A stretch of DNA of 64,000 nt, taken from positions 15,999,646 to 16,063,645 of the forward strand of contig NC_052399.1 in assembly GCF_009389715.1 (NCBI RefSeq), in the 5' to 3' direction. The stretch comes from Phoenix dactylifera. Its lineage: Eukaryota > Streptophyta > Magnoliopsida > Arecales > Arecaceae. Positions 13,201 to 24,717 of the stretch are shown here, piece after piece. How positions within the stretch are numbered: position 1 is the stretch's first letter; each line of letters opens with the position of its first letter. The notes below the pieces were generated by a model. It made no database searches. It was not told where the DNA came from and saw only the letters and a list, made by a program, of their open reading frames with translations. The position numbers were made by a program, and so were the translations under genes.

Positions 13201-13352
13201 ATTATCGGAAGTGAAGAAGAAGCAAGTGTGGGTATTCATACCTTGAGGCTGTGGGAGAAGAGCAGGCTCTGTTTCATGGAGATCTCATCATATGCCGGTG
13301 CTTCCTCCTGATGGGCAGAGAAGGAAGAAGGAGATGGAGATATGGTCTCCAT
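10296..13352 (-). CDS. ABIL (Abl interactor-like) protein, SCAR/WAVE complex subunit, 324 aa
   Basis: Nine coding exons on the minus strand: 13242-13352, 11990-12072, 11727-11877, 11543-11642, 11353-11442, 11215-11254, 10987-11111, 10789-10892 and 10296-10466. They sum to 975 nt with every phase matching. The N-terminal part carries the family core: [72 protein letters not shown] and [14 protein letters not shown] serine/proline-rich middle follows, then the conserved end [16 protein letters not shown] and YAYLNEY. ABIL proteins belong to the SCAR/WAVE complex that activates ARP2/3 actin nucleation. The start is the ATG opening METIS, usual for ABIL2/3-type members. The intron after ILP uses a GC donor (CAG|GCAAGT at about 11542). 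Which ABIL paralogue this is cannot be decided here. Confidence 0.93.
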
Positions 13353-13870
13353 GGACGGAAAGAAGAAGGACTAAAGGCCTTCAGTATGCACTCTTCCTGC
13401 AGCCACAACCACAACCAACCCACTTCGCAGTCCTTAAACCATCTTAAATGCAGTGAGAAGCAGGTAATATCAAAGACTAACCAATCTATCCCGTTATGAT
13501 CCTCAGGAAAAACCAATCTATCCTACTATTCTTTTTAGAACATAATTGCCATTTGGAGCAACCCAAGAAAGAATAATGGGGACACAGACCTTGTCATGGC
13601 CTTCTTATGATGTCTCAAAACCAATACCTGAAGTCCAGGTTCTATTCACAAGTGATAGAAATAAGTAGCCAAAAAGGTGGTGGGGAGAAGCTCAGAAGCT
13701 TGATACTTTTTACAGCTGCACTAGAAATACTTTTCAGGAAAGATGAAGAGCTGATTTTGTGGTCATCACAGTGCTGCCTTTTGGGCAGTCCACAGAAAGG
13801 CTAATGAGGAAGACAGAACAAGGGGAAAGAGACAAGGTGGGGAGAGGCCCTTTGTCTCCTATTTATGGGG
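13353..13870 (-). promoter_or_regulatory. ABIL 5' leader and core promoter
   Basis: A TATA-like CATAAATAG lies at 13859-13867 on the minus strand, followed by a purine/pyrimidine-rich leader of up to about 480 bp before the ATG. The leader may include an unspliced-looking intron that I could not define. The TATA call is based on motif and position only. Confidence 0.45.
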
Positions 13871-13879
13871 CTCCCCCAC

Positions 13880-15020
13880 CCCAAAAACCCGCCCAAGTTT
13901 CAAGAGCAGCGACCACACTGCTCCTGTACTAGCTGATAATTTTATTATTTGGCCGTAACGAAGCATGGCAAGTAGGATGCCACTTCGCTGTTAGAGTAGT
14001 AGCAACAACTTCTCTTGAAAAGCAGGATTAATTTTATCCTCACTCCCTTGTCCTTCGTTCCACAATCCATTCTTCTGTTCCGTGTTCATGTTTCTATGCG
14101 TTGATGGAAATGTTTTGGTTTATTGTTGAAGTTAAAGAAGTTGTTATGGAAATCAAAGAATTAATGACTTATCTTGATTAAAGATTAATTGAAAATAATG
14201 AGCAGGTTATAGCAGCTCGGCTGCTGAGCAACTCCAGAATTCATTATGCTAGTAGATTCAAAGACCAGGAATATATGATACAATTGTTGATGTATTGGCT
14301 AAGCTGGTTGCTTTCTATGCTCAACTTCCACTGCTCTAGTTTATGACAGTAGGTTCTATTTAGCTCTCTAGTTTTTTTTTTTTTTTTTTTTTTTTTGCAG
14401 TTGTATCAAGGGCCTATGTTTGAATTTCACCATGTTATTAGAATCAATTTATTTAATTATTGATGAGTTATTTCATTTCCTTTCTATCATTTGTCCTCAA
14501 TCTCTTGATATGGCTCTTTCATCAAAAAATAGACTTAAAATGAAAGAATCTAAATCCTTGTTGCATCCTGCTTTTTCTTTCCCTCTCTTTTTTAACTTTA
14601 TTTTACATCAGTAGCTAATAGTATTAATTGGCTAGTTTAGCCCAATCTTGGAACACGTCAAAATAGTGATTTTTTGGAGCTTCGATTTACTGCTCATCTT
14701 TACTCTTGTTTTAAAACTCCTAAGTTCGTAGGTGCGAAGTAGATCTCTCTCTCCCTCTAAATGTTCTGTTAGGTAGACGCGATGGTGACGGATTTTTATG
14801 GCCTTTTACTCTTCTTATCATCGTTGATGTGAACGGTGCAGCGATGATGCGTTTAGTCAGCGGCCGCACGATCCGGTGGGCCTCCCTTGATTCCTTCAAT
14901 CAAGCCGATCATGCGGGCAACGACCGTTTGTGGTTGATGACTACTTGCTACCTGGCCACATAATGGAGAAGTCTTTCTCTTTTTTCATCATCTTCTAGAG
15001 CTTGATGTTTTAAACTATAG
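13880..15020. other. Intergenic, no gene seen
   Basis: AT-rich spacer between ABIL and the LINE remnants, with a pure T run at 14372-14396. No coding exons were recognised. Confidence 0.5.
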
Positions 15021-15029
15021 TAGCAACTT

Positions 15030-15350
15030 TTTATTCAAGGGAAGAAGATTCATGGCACGGGAGGGGTGGATGACTATCACCCGCTGCTTAGGGATATCCA
15101 GACGATGGTTGATGGTGGGATGGTTTTGTAGGCTAAGCATGTGTATAGAGAGGCCAACTAGGCAGCAGATTGGGTAGCCTCTTATGTGGTCAACCATTTT
15201 GGAGATACTCTTTGGATGGAGGAGAGGAGATTACTCGGTGTGTTTCGGAACTTGTTATTTTTCGACTTTTTTAGGTGTATTCGTACTTGCACTGTATGAC
15301 TTGATGTCATCCATCGCTCGTTGTAAACTAACACCATAATCCTGCTGTAA
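15030..15350 (+). mobile_element. LINE remnant: degenerate RNase H tail
   Basis: The plus strand encodes, with a stop codon, a segment like HPLLRDIQTMV followed by AKHVYREAN, AADWVASYVVNHFGDTLW and a terminal RNLLFFDFF. HVYREAN-x-AADW is a hallmark of the C-terminal RNase H domain of plant non-LTR reverse transcriptases. No ORF is intact. The same tail occurs at 16210-16390 and 37830-37930. Confidence 0.65.
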
Positions 15351-16199
15351 TGCCATTTTTAATGTTGTCATGCTCCAATCTTCCCACCAACCTGAATTGG
15401 CAATGGTATAATCCAGCTTAAACTAGGATGACATTTCTGTGTCTTTTTTTTTTTAAGCTTCAGGTGCACCAACTTATATTAGCTGACTAAAGATGATTAT
15501 TGTATTCCCACTAAAATCCCCAGAGTTTGTGGAGAATAGCAAGCTAAGAATGATAAAAACTTCATTCACAAAACATATGGAGACACCACAAAAGAACGCC
15601 AAGAATTTTATAAAACACAATCATGTTACACTCAAGCTCACACGATTAGTTTTCTTCATAACAATTTTCAGGAAGATTTATGGTTCGGGCAATAATGAGC
15701 CATGAATGTAGAGATATGATGCAGTACTTGGGCTAATAACAAGTTGCCTTGGTACGCTATTCCCTACATGGGTTGGGCCAGTTCATTGTTGGGCCTCCAA
15801 ATACTAGTTGCTGGGTTGGTGGGGTGAGGCTGTGAGGCCATCCGTCCGACTTAGCCTGTTAAGGGAGTGATTGCACATAGCCCAATGAAGGGTGAAAAAT
15901 TGTATTGGACGTGAAGATGTATTTGCTTAAAGAAATTTAATTTAATAAACGTCTTATTATAAAAGAAATATCCTGGATGTCACTGTCTTAAAACTCAAAA
16001 AGAGTACGTGGAAATCTCATTCTATCTAAACCTTGGTTCAGCTCATCACAAGCTAAAAGCCCATGCACCCGAAAGATTTCAAGCAACACAATTTAATTCA
16101 AATTATTCCGCTTTTCCGACGTTGCATGGCCTTTTTGATCGGCCACGCCAATCAGCTGGGTTCGAGAGGGTCCGAGCAGTGATGAAGGGGTTTCACCTC

Positions 16200-16395
16200 T
16201 GCTCCGAGATATTTAGATAATGGTGAGAGAGCGAGTGTATATATTCCGTAAGGCCAATGGTGGATGGCTGCATATGTAGCGAACCACTCAGGAGGCAATT
16301 TATAGGATGGGGAGGAAGAGTTGCTAGAGGTATTTCAGAACCTATTATTTGCTGATTCTATTGGATGTATTTGTATTTGTGATGTATGAACTGTT
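16200..16395 (+). mobile_element. LINE remnant: degenerate RNase H tail (second copy)
   Basis: The frame from about 16268 reads AYVANHSGGNL, stop, DGEEELLEVFQNLLFADSIG and a terminal CICICDV, closely paralleling the 15.0-15.35 kb remnant. It is probably an old 5'-truncated LINE insertion of the same family. There is no intact ORF. Confidence 0.55.
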
Positions 16396-16399
16396 TCAG

Positions 16400-17515
16400 C
16401 AAAAAAAGAGAAAATCTCCAGCCGCAAGCCCACAACCAAATTATCTTGGCCTCTTTTGAAATTGTGCCTTACAAGTTCCCAACCAAAACTTAGAGCCCCT
16501 TCACATCGTTTTTTATGCGAGTTGATAAATTTTGATCGCCACCACCTCCATTTTTATGCACATTTGCGTATCTTTGTGAGTGGAAACGGAGGAGCAAGAC
16601 ACTTCCTCCAAATTTATTAACTGAAGAAAATAAAACTATTTGCAAATAGAGGTGAGGGTTGGAAGCCGCGAAGGCGGATAAGAGGGCAACAGAGAGAAGT
16701 ACAATTTAGTTAAGGAGGAGACAGCATTAGTGAAGAGACGATGGACAAGAGCCTCTTTCTATGACCTTTTAAAGATGATTTGATGGTAACTTTGGAGGAT
16801 TTTGCACCGAAAAGTTCCTTTTTGAGGGAGACATTGCAGCTTCCTTTAGATTCGTTTGATACGCAAAAAAGAGAGTAAATATAACATAAAAATAAAAAAT
16901 ATTTCATATTTAATTATATATATAATAATTTTAATTAGATTTTCATATTTTGAAAAAAAAATCATGAGATATACAAAAGCCTAAGATATTTTTTTTACCA
17001 AAAATACCATTAAGCTTTTATTAATGGATATTTTATATATTTTTTCCAAAAAAAAAGAATACACAATCAAACATAAATTATTTTGAAATATATCTATTTT
17101 TTATAGTAAATTAAATATGCAAAAATTATTTTCCAAACATCAAATATCCAAAAAAAATCCACAAAACAAGTACTAAATCTGTCAGCGCAAAAAGATTTCG
17201 GTAATCGTGCAACAAAGGAAGCATCCCGTACGGACTGCCCCACGCTTTTTTTCAGCAACCTGCAACTTATTTTTCAGAGCCAACCGGATTAAAACTCTCG
17301 CTTTCTTCGGTTTTGCACCCTTCCGGATAGATTTGTAGGAAGGATAAAAGAGAGTGCTCCCGGTTGTCTCAGTTCAGAGACGGAAAGAGGTTCCAGATTT
17401 TTACCTACCATCTCAATTCACGCCAGGCCCCATTGCGATACGACTGAATATTTTTCTTGTACACTTGACGATACGATGACTAAAACCTACATAAAGAGTC
17501 ATCATCATCTCACTT
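16400..17515. other. Intergenic AT-rich spacer
   Basis: No gene was seen. The tract from about 16880 to 17170 is very AT-rich with several A/T homopolymers. Confidence 0.5.
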
Positions 17516-18042
17516 TAATTTATTGTGGGAAGATGAGAACAACGATATAAGCAAGCTGATCAAGTCTCCATCTGGTAACATACAGATGCATTCCAGGATT
17601 GGGGCAAAGAACCGGAATAGCAACATTGAAGAAAACCAAAACAAACATTACACTTGTGAAGGACAATTACACAAGACTTCCAGGATTGGGGCAAAGAACC
17701 GGAATAGCAACATTGAAGAAAACCAAAACAAACATTACACTTGTGAAGGACAATTACACAAGACTATAGGTACAAGGAGAGTTCGCGCATATAGCAGAAA
17801 ATCTAAAGCCCAATTCCTTTAACCTACCTCCTACTTACTAGAATAAACTAAGCAATCATCATTAGTTTAATATCTGTAACCAGTCTCCAACAATCTGTTG
17901 AAGGCTCTGAAAAAAACCGAGCTGCAAAAAAGCATAAAAGGAATTATTCAAGTTAATAATTCCCACCCACAATGAAGACAGCCACAGCATGTAACGAGAG
18001 GTTTGGGGGGCCAACCTTTTTCCAGTACTTCTACTCTCTTGA
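17516..18042 (-). other. ARF 3' UTR region
   Basis: Downstream of the ARF stop codon (minus strand), it probably contains the 3' UTR. It includes the perfect 87-bp tandem duplication at 17591-17764. Confidence 0.5.
17591..17764. repeat. Perfect 87-bp tandem duplication
   Basis: Copies at 17591-17677 and 17678-17764 appear identical over their full length, which implies a very recent event. Reading through gives a short repetitive ORF (87 is divisible by 3), which I do not consider a gene. Confidence 0.9.
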
Positions 18043-21000
18043 TCATTCAGCTTTGGGTTCCTTTTGAATAAACGCAGCATCAACCCTGGTACCAGCTTCT
18101 TCGGCGTCAGCAGATGGACCAGAAAACTTGCTCTTGGGCTTCATCTTCCTCACCTCTTCACTTGTATAGATGAACATCTTTCTCACCATCTTGCAAAACA
18201 ACCTGCACAAAGTCGCATCGGTCGTTATAGAATCATAAACCCACACCAGTATCGATCGAAGGTAAATTCCCTGGGGAACAAAAAGAGAAGAGTTTCGTTG
18301 TAATTTACGGCCAAGGATCATCGCCCACTAGCATCATATCACCCTCATCATCAGTGAAGACAATTTCCCATTTGTTCCGCTGGCGAAGCTCTCCTTCGAT
18401 CTCAAACATCTGCTCTAGCTCTGTTATCAGATCACTGTAGCCTTCTAGATTCATTAGATCCACAGCTCGGCCCACCGCCATGCCTTGCATGTGAACCTAT
18501 TTATAAAACACAAAAGTTTCAGAATGAAAATGACAAGTTTTCTCCATGCTTAACTCATAACTTTGGGAGTGTTTTCTCTACCTTTGTGCGACTTCTGGTC
18601 GAACCATGATGCTTACTCTGGATCTCCTTTGGACTGGAATCAAGGCCTCGTTTCTGCTCTCTAGAAGCCTTCGAAAGCCCGGATTGCTGGTCTGATACAT
18701 CCACTGATGCAGGTGCCTTAGAAGGAGGACCCTCAATGGGGGGAGCAGATATGGTGAAAGCAGGTGCAGTAATTGCCTTCTCAGAAATGGTTGTGCTTTT
18801 GGAATGATTCATTAAATCAATCCCGAACAACCGGCAACTACTGCTACCAACCTCAGGTTTCTTCCATTCTTCGACACCATTACCCAACTTCAATGTTGGC
18901 TCCTCCAACGTAGAACCAGGGATAACAGGCCATGAAGTGACCTTGGTCTCATCATTCATGTCCTGAAATAGCTTCAGAGAAACATCTGTCAGTGAAGATA
19001 GGGGGCTCATAACCGGCGAACGCAAGTCCTTCAGCCAACCATCCGGTACTATGGTGTCGCAAGAGCCTGGACCATTTTGAACACCATTTCCCCCCTTGAT
19101 TTCCTTCTGCATGCATGGCCAGACAACTTGAGTTTCACTGCTGTTGGCATCAACACTACTTAATGCAGCCAAATCATGACAACGGGACGTTCCTGAATAC
19201 CAGAATGGCGATGTGGGTTCTACAAGAAAGAAACAAGGGGTGTCATAAACCAAAGAAGAAAAATTGAAAGCATTAAATTTACATTGTAAACAGAGATCAT
19301 TAAAAAGGACAGGGAGGGCTTCACCTTGTTGACCAAGAACTGGGTGATCCACTACGTCCATGGGTAGCCTAGGCCTTTTGTTCTTGAACAACACTGGTTG
19401 CAGAGCATTTAAAGCAGGAGCAGGGGCATTAAAAGGTTCGATTTCCCATGGAGAAACCCTATCTGGCCGCAGAATACTTGTTGCTTCATCCCATTGAACC
19501 TAAAGCACAAACACATCAGGAAAAACAAAAAACAGCAAGCACAGAAGAAATTGGCGTATGCAGCACAATCTAAGTTCACCAACCTTCAGACATCTCCACT
19601 TAGAATCTGCCCACTGAGAAGATACACCTTCTACTCCAACTACGGTCCCAGTAAACCTGCCAGATAAGAATGGCGGATATAATCATAACACACCCCATTT
19701 CTTTCCTGCTCAGTTTTTGCCAACGGTTACTTAGAAAAAAAAAATCCATTAAAGGGATATAATTTGGTCAAAAAAAAAAAAGCCAACCATTTCTCAGGAC
19801 CATCTTCACCCTCAAATCTCATTCTGCATCTCATCCCAACTGTGAATCCGTTCTTAACAGCTTCCAAGTATTTGTTAACGCCCACGATGAACTGACTTGT
19901 TCTGATAACATAGATGCAGGGCACAAGTTTGCGCACATAATCACATCAGCTCACAAAAGGGAAAACAAAAAAGAGACAATTGGAGCAAACAGGCCTCCTA
20001 GTGGCAAACTGAAGGAGCATTCCCAACCTTGGTTTGCAGCAGACGATGAACAGACTGCCAGTTGAAATAGCATGCGATGCAGTTGCAAGCACTCCAAGAT
20101 GCATACTCTGGCTCGATATCACTGATGTTGGAATCATGCTTTGCTGCTCCGCGAGGCGCCTTACTCCCACACGCAATTCTCCAGTCTCCCCTCTGTAGAA
20201 ACGCATCCAATATCTGAGGGCTTGGCATACGGCACTTGATACCACAGGTGTGGTGAAAAAGAAGAGGCAGAATTCTTTCTTTCAAGGACCCTTACCTCAG
20301 GAAAACAAATGCATCCCCGGCGACCAATCTTTTAGATGTGACAAAGGTACTCCATCCGGTGGTAAGCAAGTGTCTCCGTGGTTGACCTGCTCCATTAATG
20401 TTAGGTAAATGAACAGAAACAGAAGACAAGAAACTCCAAATCTTTGGTAACAACAGAAATAGCCCAGACTTCCTGAATCTGAGAATATCTCGATAGCAGT
20501 TCTTTTCATGAATTCAAAACGAAGCCTAGGAAACTTCGACAAATACCTCTAAAGATATGTTTGAACCGCCACTCAAAACCATGGAGATCCTTAGCAACCA
20601 GCTCCTGTGTTGGGGTTGGCTGCGACATGTCCTGAAGAGAGAAGGAAACACGGCAACCCGCTTAACCTACCACACCTAAATATCCGAAAATTCCGAACTG
20701 GATAACTAAAGCAGAGAGGGAAGATGGAGCTAACCAATGGAGGAAGGCACTCGGTGGCGTGTCTTCGAAGAACGGAGAACCCGCCATGGGTGCTCGTGTC
20801 AGAGGCCGTTAGACTCTTACAGAAGGAATGGACCGTTGGCCTTCGCCGCTCTGGAAGAGATAGATCAAGGCTTGTAGGCTCGCTTTCCTATTAAAACCAA
20901 AGCCAAAAAAAAAATGAAGGATTTTTAACCTTCAAAAGTATACAACAAACAGGGCATACATGTCCAAATTTGATAATCTAAATAACCAATAGAAAAAAAA

Positions 21001-21670
21001 AAAAACATAAAATCCAATGGGTTCTTACATCTGGCTCTGGATGCAAAGTAATTTGAACATAGACTTCATCTGTTTCAGACTCAGCCTGTAATGCATTAAA
21101 AATCAAAATTCCATCATGCTGTACATCCTTTGGAAGTAAAAACAAAAGGGGCAGATTCAAACGATCCTCCATAACTACATTCTTTTTTTCGAAAAATATA
21201 AACACTTACTCTAAGTTGAACGTTAACGACACGGCAAAGAATCTTGGAAGGAAGATTGAAGCGGGGAATTTGCTGATCTAATTCCTGATTGGTAGACGCC
21301 TCCAACTATATTTTCACAACAAAAACAATTAAAAACACTATTTTTTATTCAAGAACAGAGAAAAGATGATCTATATACAGTGAGTTCCCACTCATTTTGA
21401 AAATATACAGGTAAAATGTTCGCACCTGCTCCATGTGACCTTGGGGGAAGTAGAAGACCCTCTCGTTCTCACGCGGCACCTCGACCAGCGGCCCCGCGCA
21501 CAACCTCCATAGCTCCTCGGTTAGATCCTGCCCTCCCAATCCTATCAGAAATCCCGCAATCGAAAACCCAATCAGAACAAAGAACAAGAAACAAACAAAG
21601 ACACAGAAAGAATCCGGAAATCGCCAAGAAACGCCGAAAGAGGCCATCTTTCCGTCTCACCTGCCTCCAT
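18043..21670 (-). CDS. Auxin response factor, ARF1/ARF9-type (class B, probable repressor), 706 aa
   Basis: Fourteen coding exons on the minus strand: 21661-21670, 21426-21541, 21210-21305, 21029-21085, 20735-20887, 20547-20631, 20296-20386, 20028-20192, 19788-19901, 19584-19656, 19325-19499, 18582-19219, 18309-18496 and 18043-18202, totalling 2121 nt in phase. The N-terminus has [18 protein letters not shown] and [13 protein letters not shown]. The B3 DNA-binding domain (about 111-215) includes [40 protein letters not shown] and [13 protein letters not shown]. The ARF ancillary domain (about 240-375) contains [21 protein letters not shown] and PWEIEPF. The middle region is Ser/Pro-rich, not Gln-rich, with an RLFGIDL motif at 508-514, as in repressor-class ARFs. 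The C-terminal PB1 domain (about 592-685) has [13 protein letters not shown] and the acidic [15 protein letters not shown]. ARFs bind auxin response elements in the nucleus and pair with Aux/IAA proteins through PB1. The tiny first exon (MEA-G) is the least certain part. Confidence 0.93.
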
Positions 21671-22240
21671 CCTCGCGCTCTCCTGCACGACCGGCCCGTA
21701 CACCACGGAACCAAGTCCCGTTCTACCTCCTCTTTCTCAGTCTCCTCTCCTCAGCAACGGCAGCACGGCTACGACCAAGCGCTGAGAAATAACCGATATC
21801 GGGATCCCGAATCCTCTGTTGCGCTCTTCTAGCTTCTTACCCCATTGAAGACCCGGCGTCGCAGTCGGGCGCCTGGGTCGAAGAACGGCGGAGTTATTAA
21901 AACGCCTTAAATCCTCTCCACCACCTCCTCTATTTTGGAAATAAAGAAGAAGGTAACCTCAACCCTCCACTCCCTTCCCTCTGCCTTCCACAACGCCCAA
22001 TCTCTCTCTCTCTCTCCCCCTCCCCTTCCCCTCCTGCTCTTTTAGAAAGAAAACCGCTCTTTTAGAAAGAAAACCGCTCCATCTCCCTCTCTCCAAGTCG
22101 CTATTCGTAGCAGCAAGTGGTATCCCCAAAATGTCCCGGCCTCGCACCGAGCAATATGGAGCACAGAGCCGCCGTAGCCGATCCTTATGACGCTCCGTCC
22201 CGCGGTGCGCTTAGCTTACACTCACCACAAGTTTAACGTA
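21671..22240 (-). promoter_or_regulatory. ARF 5' leader with CT-rich tract and short upstream ORFs
   Basis: Upstream of the ARF ATG on the minus strand is a GA/CT-rich leader-like region with a (CT)n run near 22000-22016 and a 20-bp tandem duplication (22037-22076). Two minimal upstream ORFs can be read: ATG-GGG-TAA at 21837-21845 and a six-residue ORF at 22062-22082. The first overlaps a good splice-donor-like sequence (GGGTAAGAAG), so a leader intron is possible. The transcription start was not located. Confidence 0.45.
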
Positions 22241-24709
22241 CGGTCACGGGACTCTCGCGCCGCGCTGCCTCCTGACGTCCCTCTGATAACGGCGGCGCGC
22301 CACCCGCGGGCGGCGCCTCGTGGGTCCCGTCCACATCGGTAACGGAAGACGTTAATATCAGCTGACGCCGCCGGCTCCCGTGTCGGCCACGCGGCAGGCA
22401 GTCCAAGTGGCTCGCCCCAGCAACCCCGGCCTTTGCAATTATTCACGCTTCTGCCATTGCGCGTGGGGCTGGGGTACACGTGGGGAAATCCGGGACGGCC
22501 GGGCGGTGGTCCCCGCAGGATGAGCGGGGAGGCTGGAGGAGACTGTCGTACACGTCAGCGGAATGGGAGGCCACTGTATCCATTGTCCGGTTCCGGGGAT
22601 CCGTCCTCATCCGGCACCCCACGCGAATCTTGAAGCACCAATGAGCCAAAATATTTTGGGGATACCGTAGATTGCCGGGTCCCAAGCCATCCGTGGGAAG
22701 CCCCAATCATTACTGTACGTGCAGAGATCGGACGGCGAACAGGGGGAGCAGGGGTCCACGGGAGACGGCTTCCAGGGGACTGTGCCCAAGTAGTTCTTTT
22801 TTCTTTTTTTTCTCATCAGATTGGAATTTGATGGACGGCAGTTGGCAGCGTCCTCTTGTCCTGCACGGGATTCGGCCGACTGGAATGATGGAATGAACCA
22901 ACGAATGGAAGCCTAATCTAATCTCCTAAACTAAAACTGCCTCTCTAACAACTGACAAACCCGGTTCACCCAACCAATGGAAGCTTGAATGAGCCATGGA
23001 TTTATATTAGAGAAATGCTACGGTAACTCGGAAAAATCACTCAGGGCGCCTCGCTTTGCTTCGTTGTAAGGGCGCATCTCACGAGGCCAATTCAAAAGCG
23101 AGCAACAACGAGAGGAAAATACCACGGCAGGGAGTGACTTCTTTATGCCGAGTTGATCACTCTCCTTTATATTTCGTTACGACATATGATGTAGACGCCT
23201 TGAATGGTAGCAAAAGGAGTGGCGTTAACTCATTGTTGTGTCCGTCCGACCCCAGGAAAGAGATTTGAAGAGATTAAAGGACTTGTCTGCATGAGACGAG
23301 TGGGAGAGAGTGCTCGTGTTAGGCGAAAATCCATCACTTCCACTGGACTCGTGGAAGTGGTTGGGAGAGTGGACAAATCTAGCTCCACTCCTACCTGCAG
23401 GATTCAACTGGATTCTGTGGAGGAAAAGTTGGAAGAGAAGTAGCAGAATTCAAGACAAGATCTTGTGTTTTGACCGTGACCTTGCTTGTGTCTCGAGACA
23501 AGCTCCACTCGGAAACTCTAATTGACCCAACCCGACAAAGAATGAACACTTATTGGCAGCCTCATCTGGAAATTGCAACAAAACAGACCAGACACTGCGA
23601 GTCGACACAAGCTAGAATAATTCCACCGTATTCAACAAAATAAAAGGTATGGAGATGGGTTTAACCAACTAGTTCTGGAACAACAAATCCCATGAAATAA
23701 GAAACTAATGTAAAGGGATAAAAAACAGGTGTTTTGTATTAAATGCGGCCCTAATTATCTTTTGAAAACAAAAAAATGTTTCTAGGGAAAGATGTTTTAA
23801 GCGGTCAAATTTTGTTTTGACCTTTTGAGTCCATGACAAATGCTCTGAATCATGGTTCCCATCTTCAATTTTCAATTTTGTAATGATGTACTCAGTTTTA
23901 CTCTCTTTAAATAGGCTCAAAAAAAGCATATCCAATAGAAAGAGTTTGGCTTCTTGCAACCCTCATATCTCATAGTTAAGCATCAGTCACATGGTGGATC
24001 AACCCATTTAGCTTTAACATTTGTGATCTTGATATTGTAATATGGAACAAATGATTAGCAACACAAAAACCATGTGGTTATCTTTATTGAGTTAATTGTA
24101 TGTTCTAATATATTTAATGACATCGGCTTGCATATATATAAAGTAAAATGTTGTTGATATTTCATAACAAATACGATGTAATTGGTAGCATGTTGATGGA
24201 TCATAAACACTAAATGGATGGCAAATTGAGGATAATCATAAGGGATTTTGTGTAATGTAGAATATACTAGCAATGTTTAAAATTCCATGTTTGTCAATGC
24301 CATCCTTCGTCATCCATTGACTCTTCAAATGCATTATGTGGCAAGTAGGTTGACCGCCTCTAGGGTATATCAATAAATAACCATTGTTATATATGTCATT
24401 TGTCTTCCACATTCTCAATCTAGGTATGTCTACCAAATTATAACTACTATAACCACTATTAATGACCGATAACTATATTTGGTAATTCAACCATCATAAC
24501 GGCAACATTGCCTTATCCAAATCTAGTCTAGCATTGGCAAACTACCTAAAGACGACAACTCCCTTGACCGAAGGATTATCTTTTGCCGATGAAAATGAGA
24601 ACCTAGAAAACTATCATAATAGGATTGACAAGGCCAACCAGTCTCAAATTCAACATCGTCTCTAGAGACCCTTGAAATTTCTTTTGGTTGATCATTATGA
24701 GAATCTTGG
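22241..24709. other. Intergenic; GC-rich near ARF, then AT-rich
   Basis: From 22240 to about 22900 the sequence is GC- and CpG-rich, as expected of an upstream promoter region. From about 23500 onward it becomes AT-rich. No exon structure or protein family was recognised in either strand. Confidence 0.5.
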
Positions 24710-24717
24710 GATTTGCT

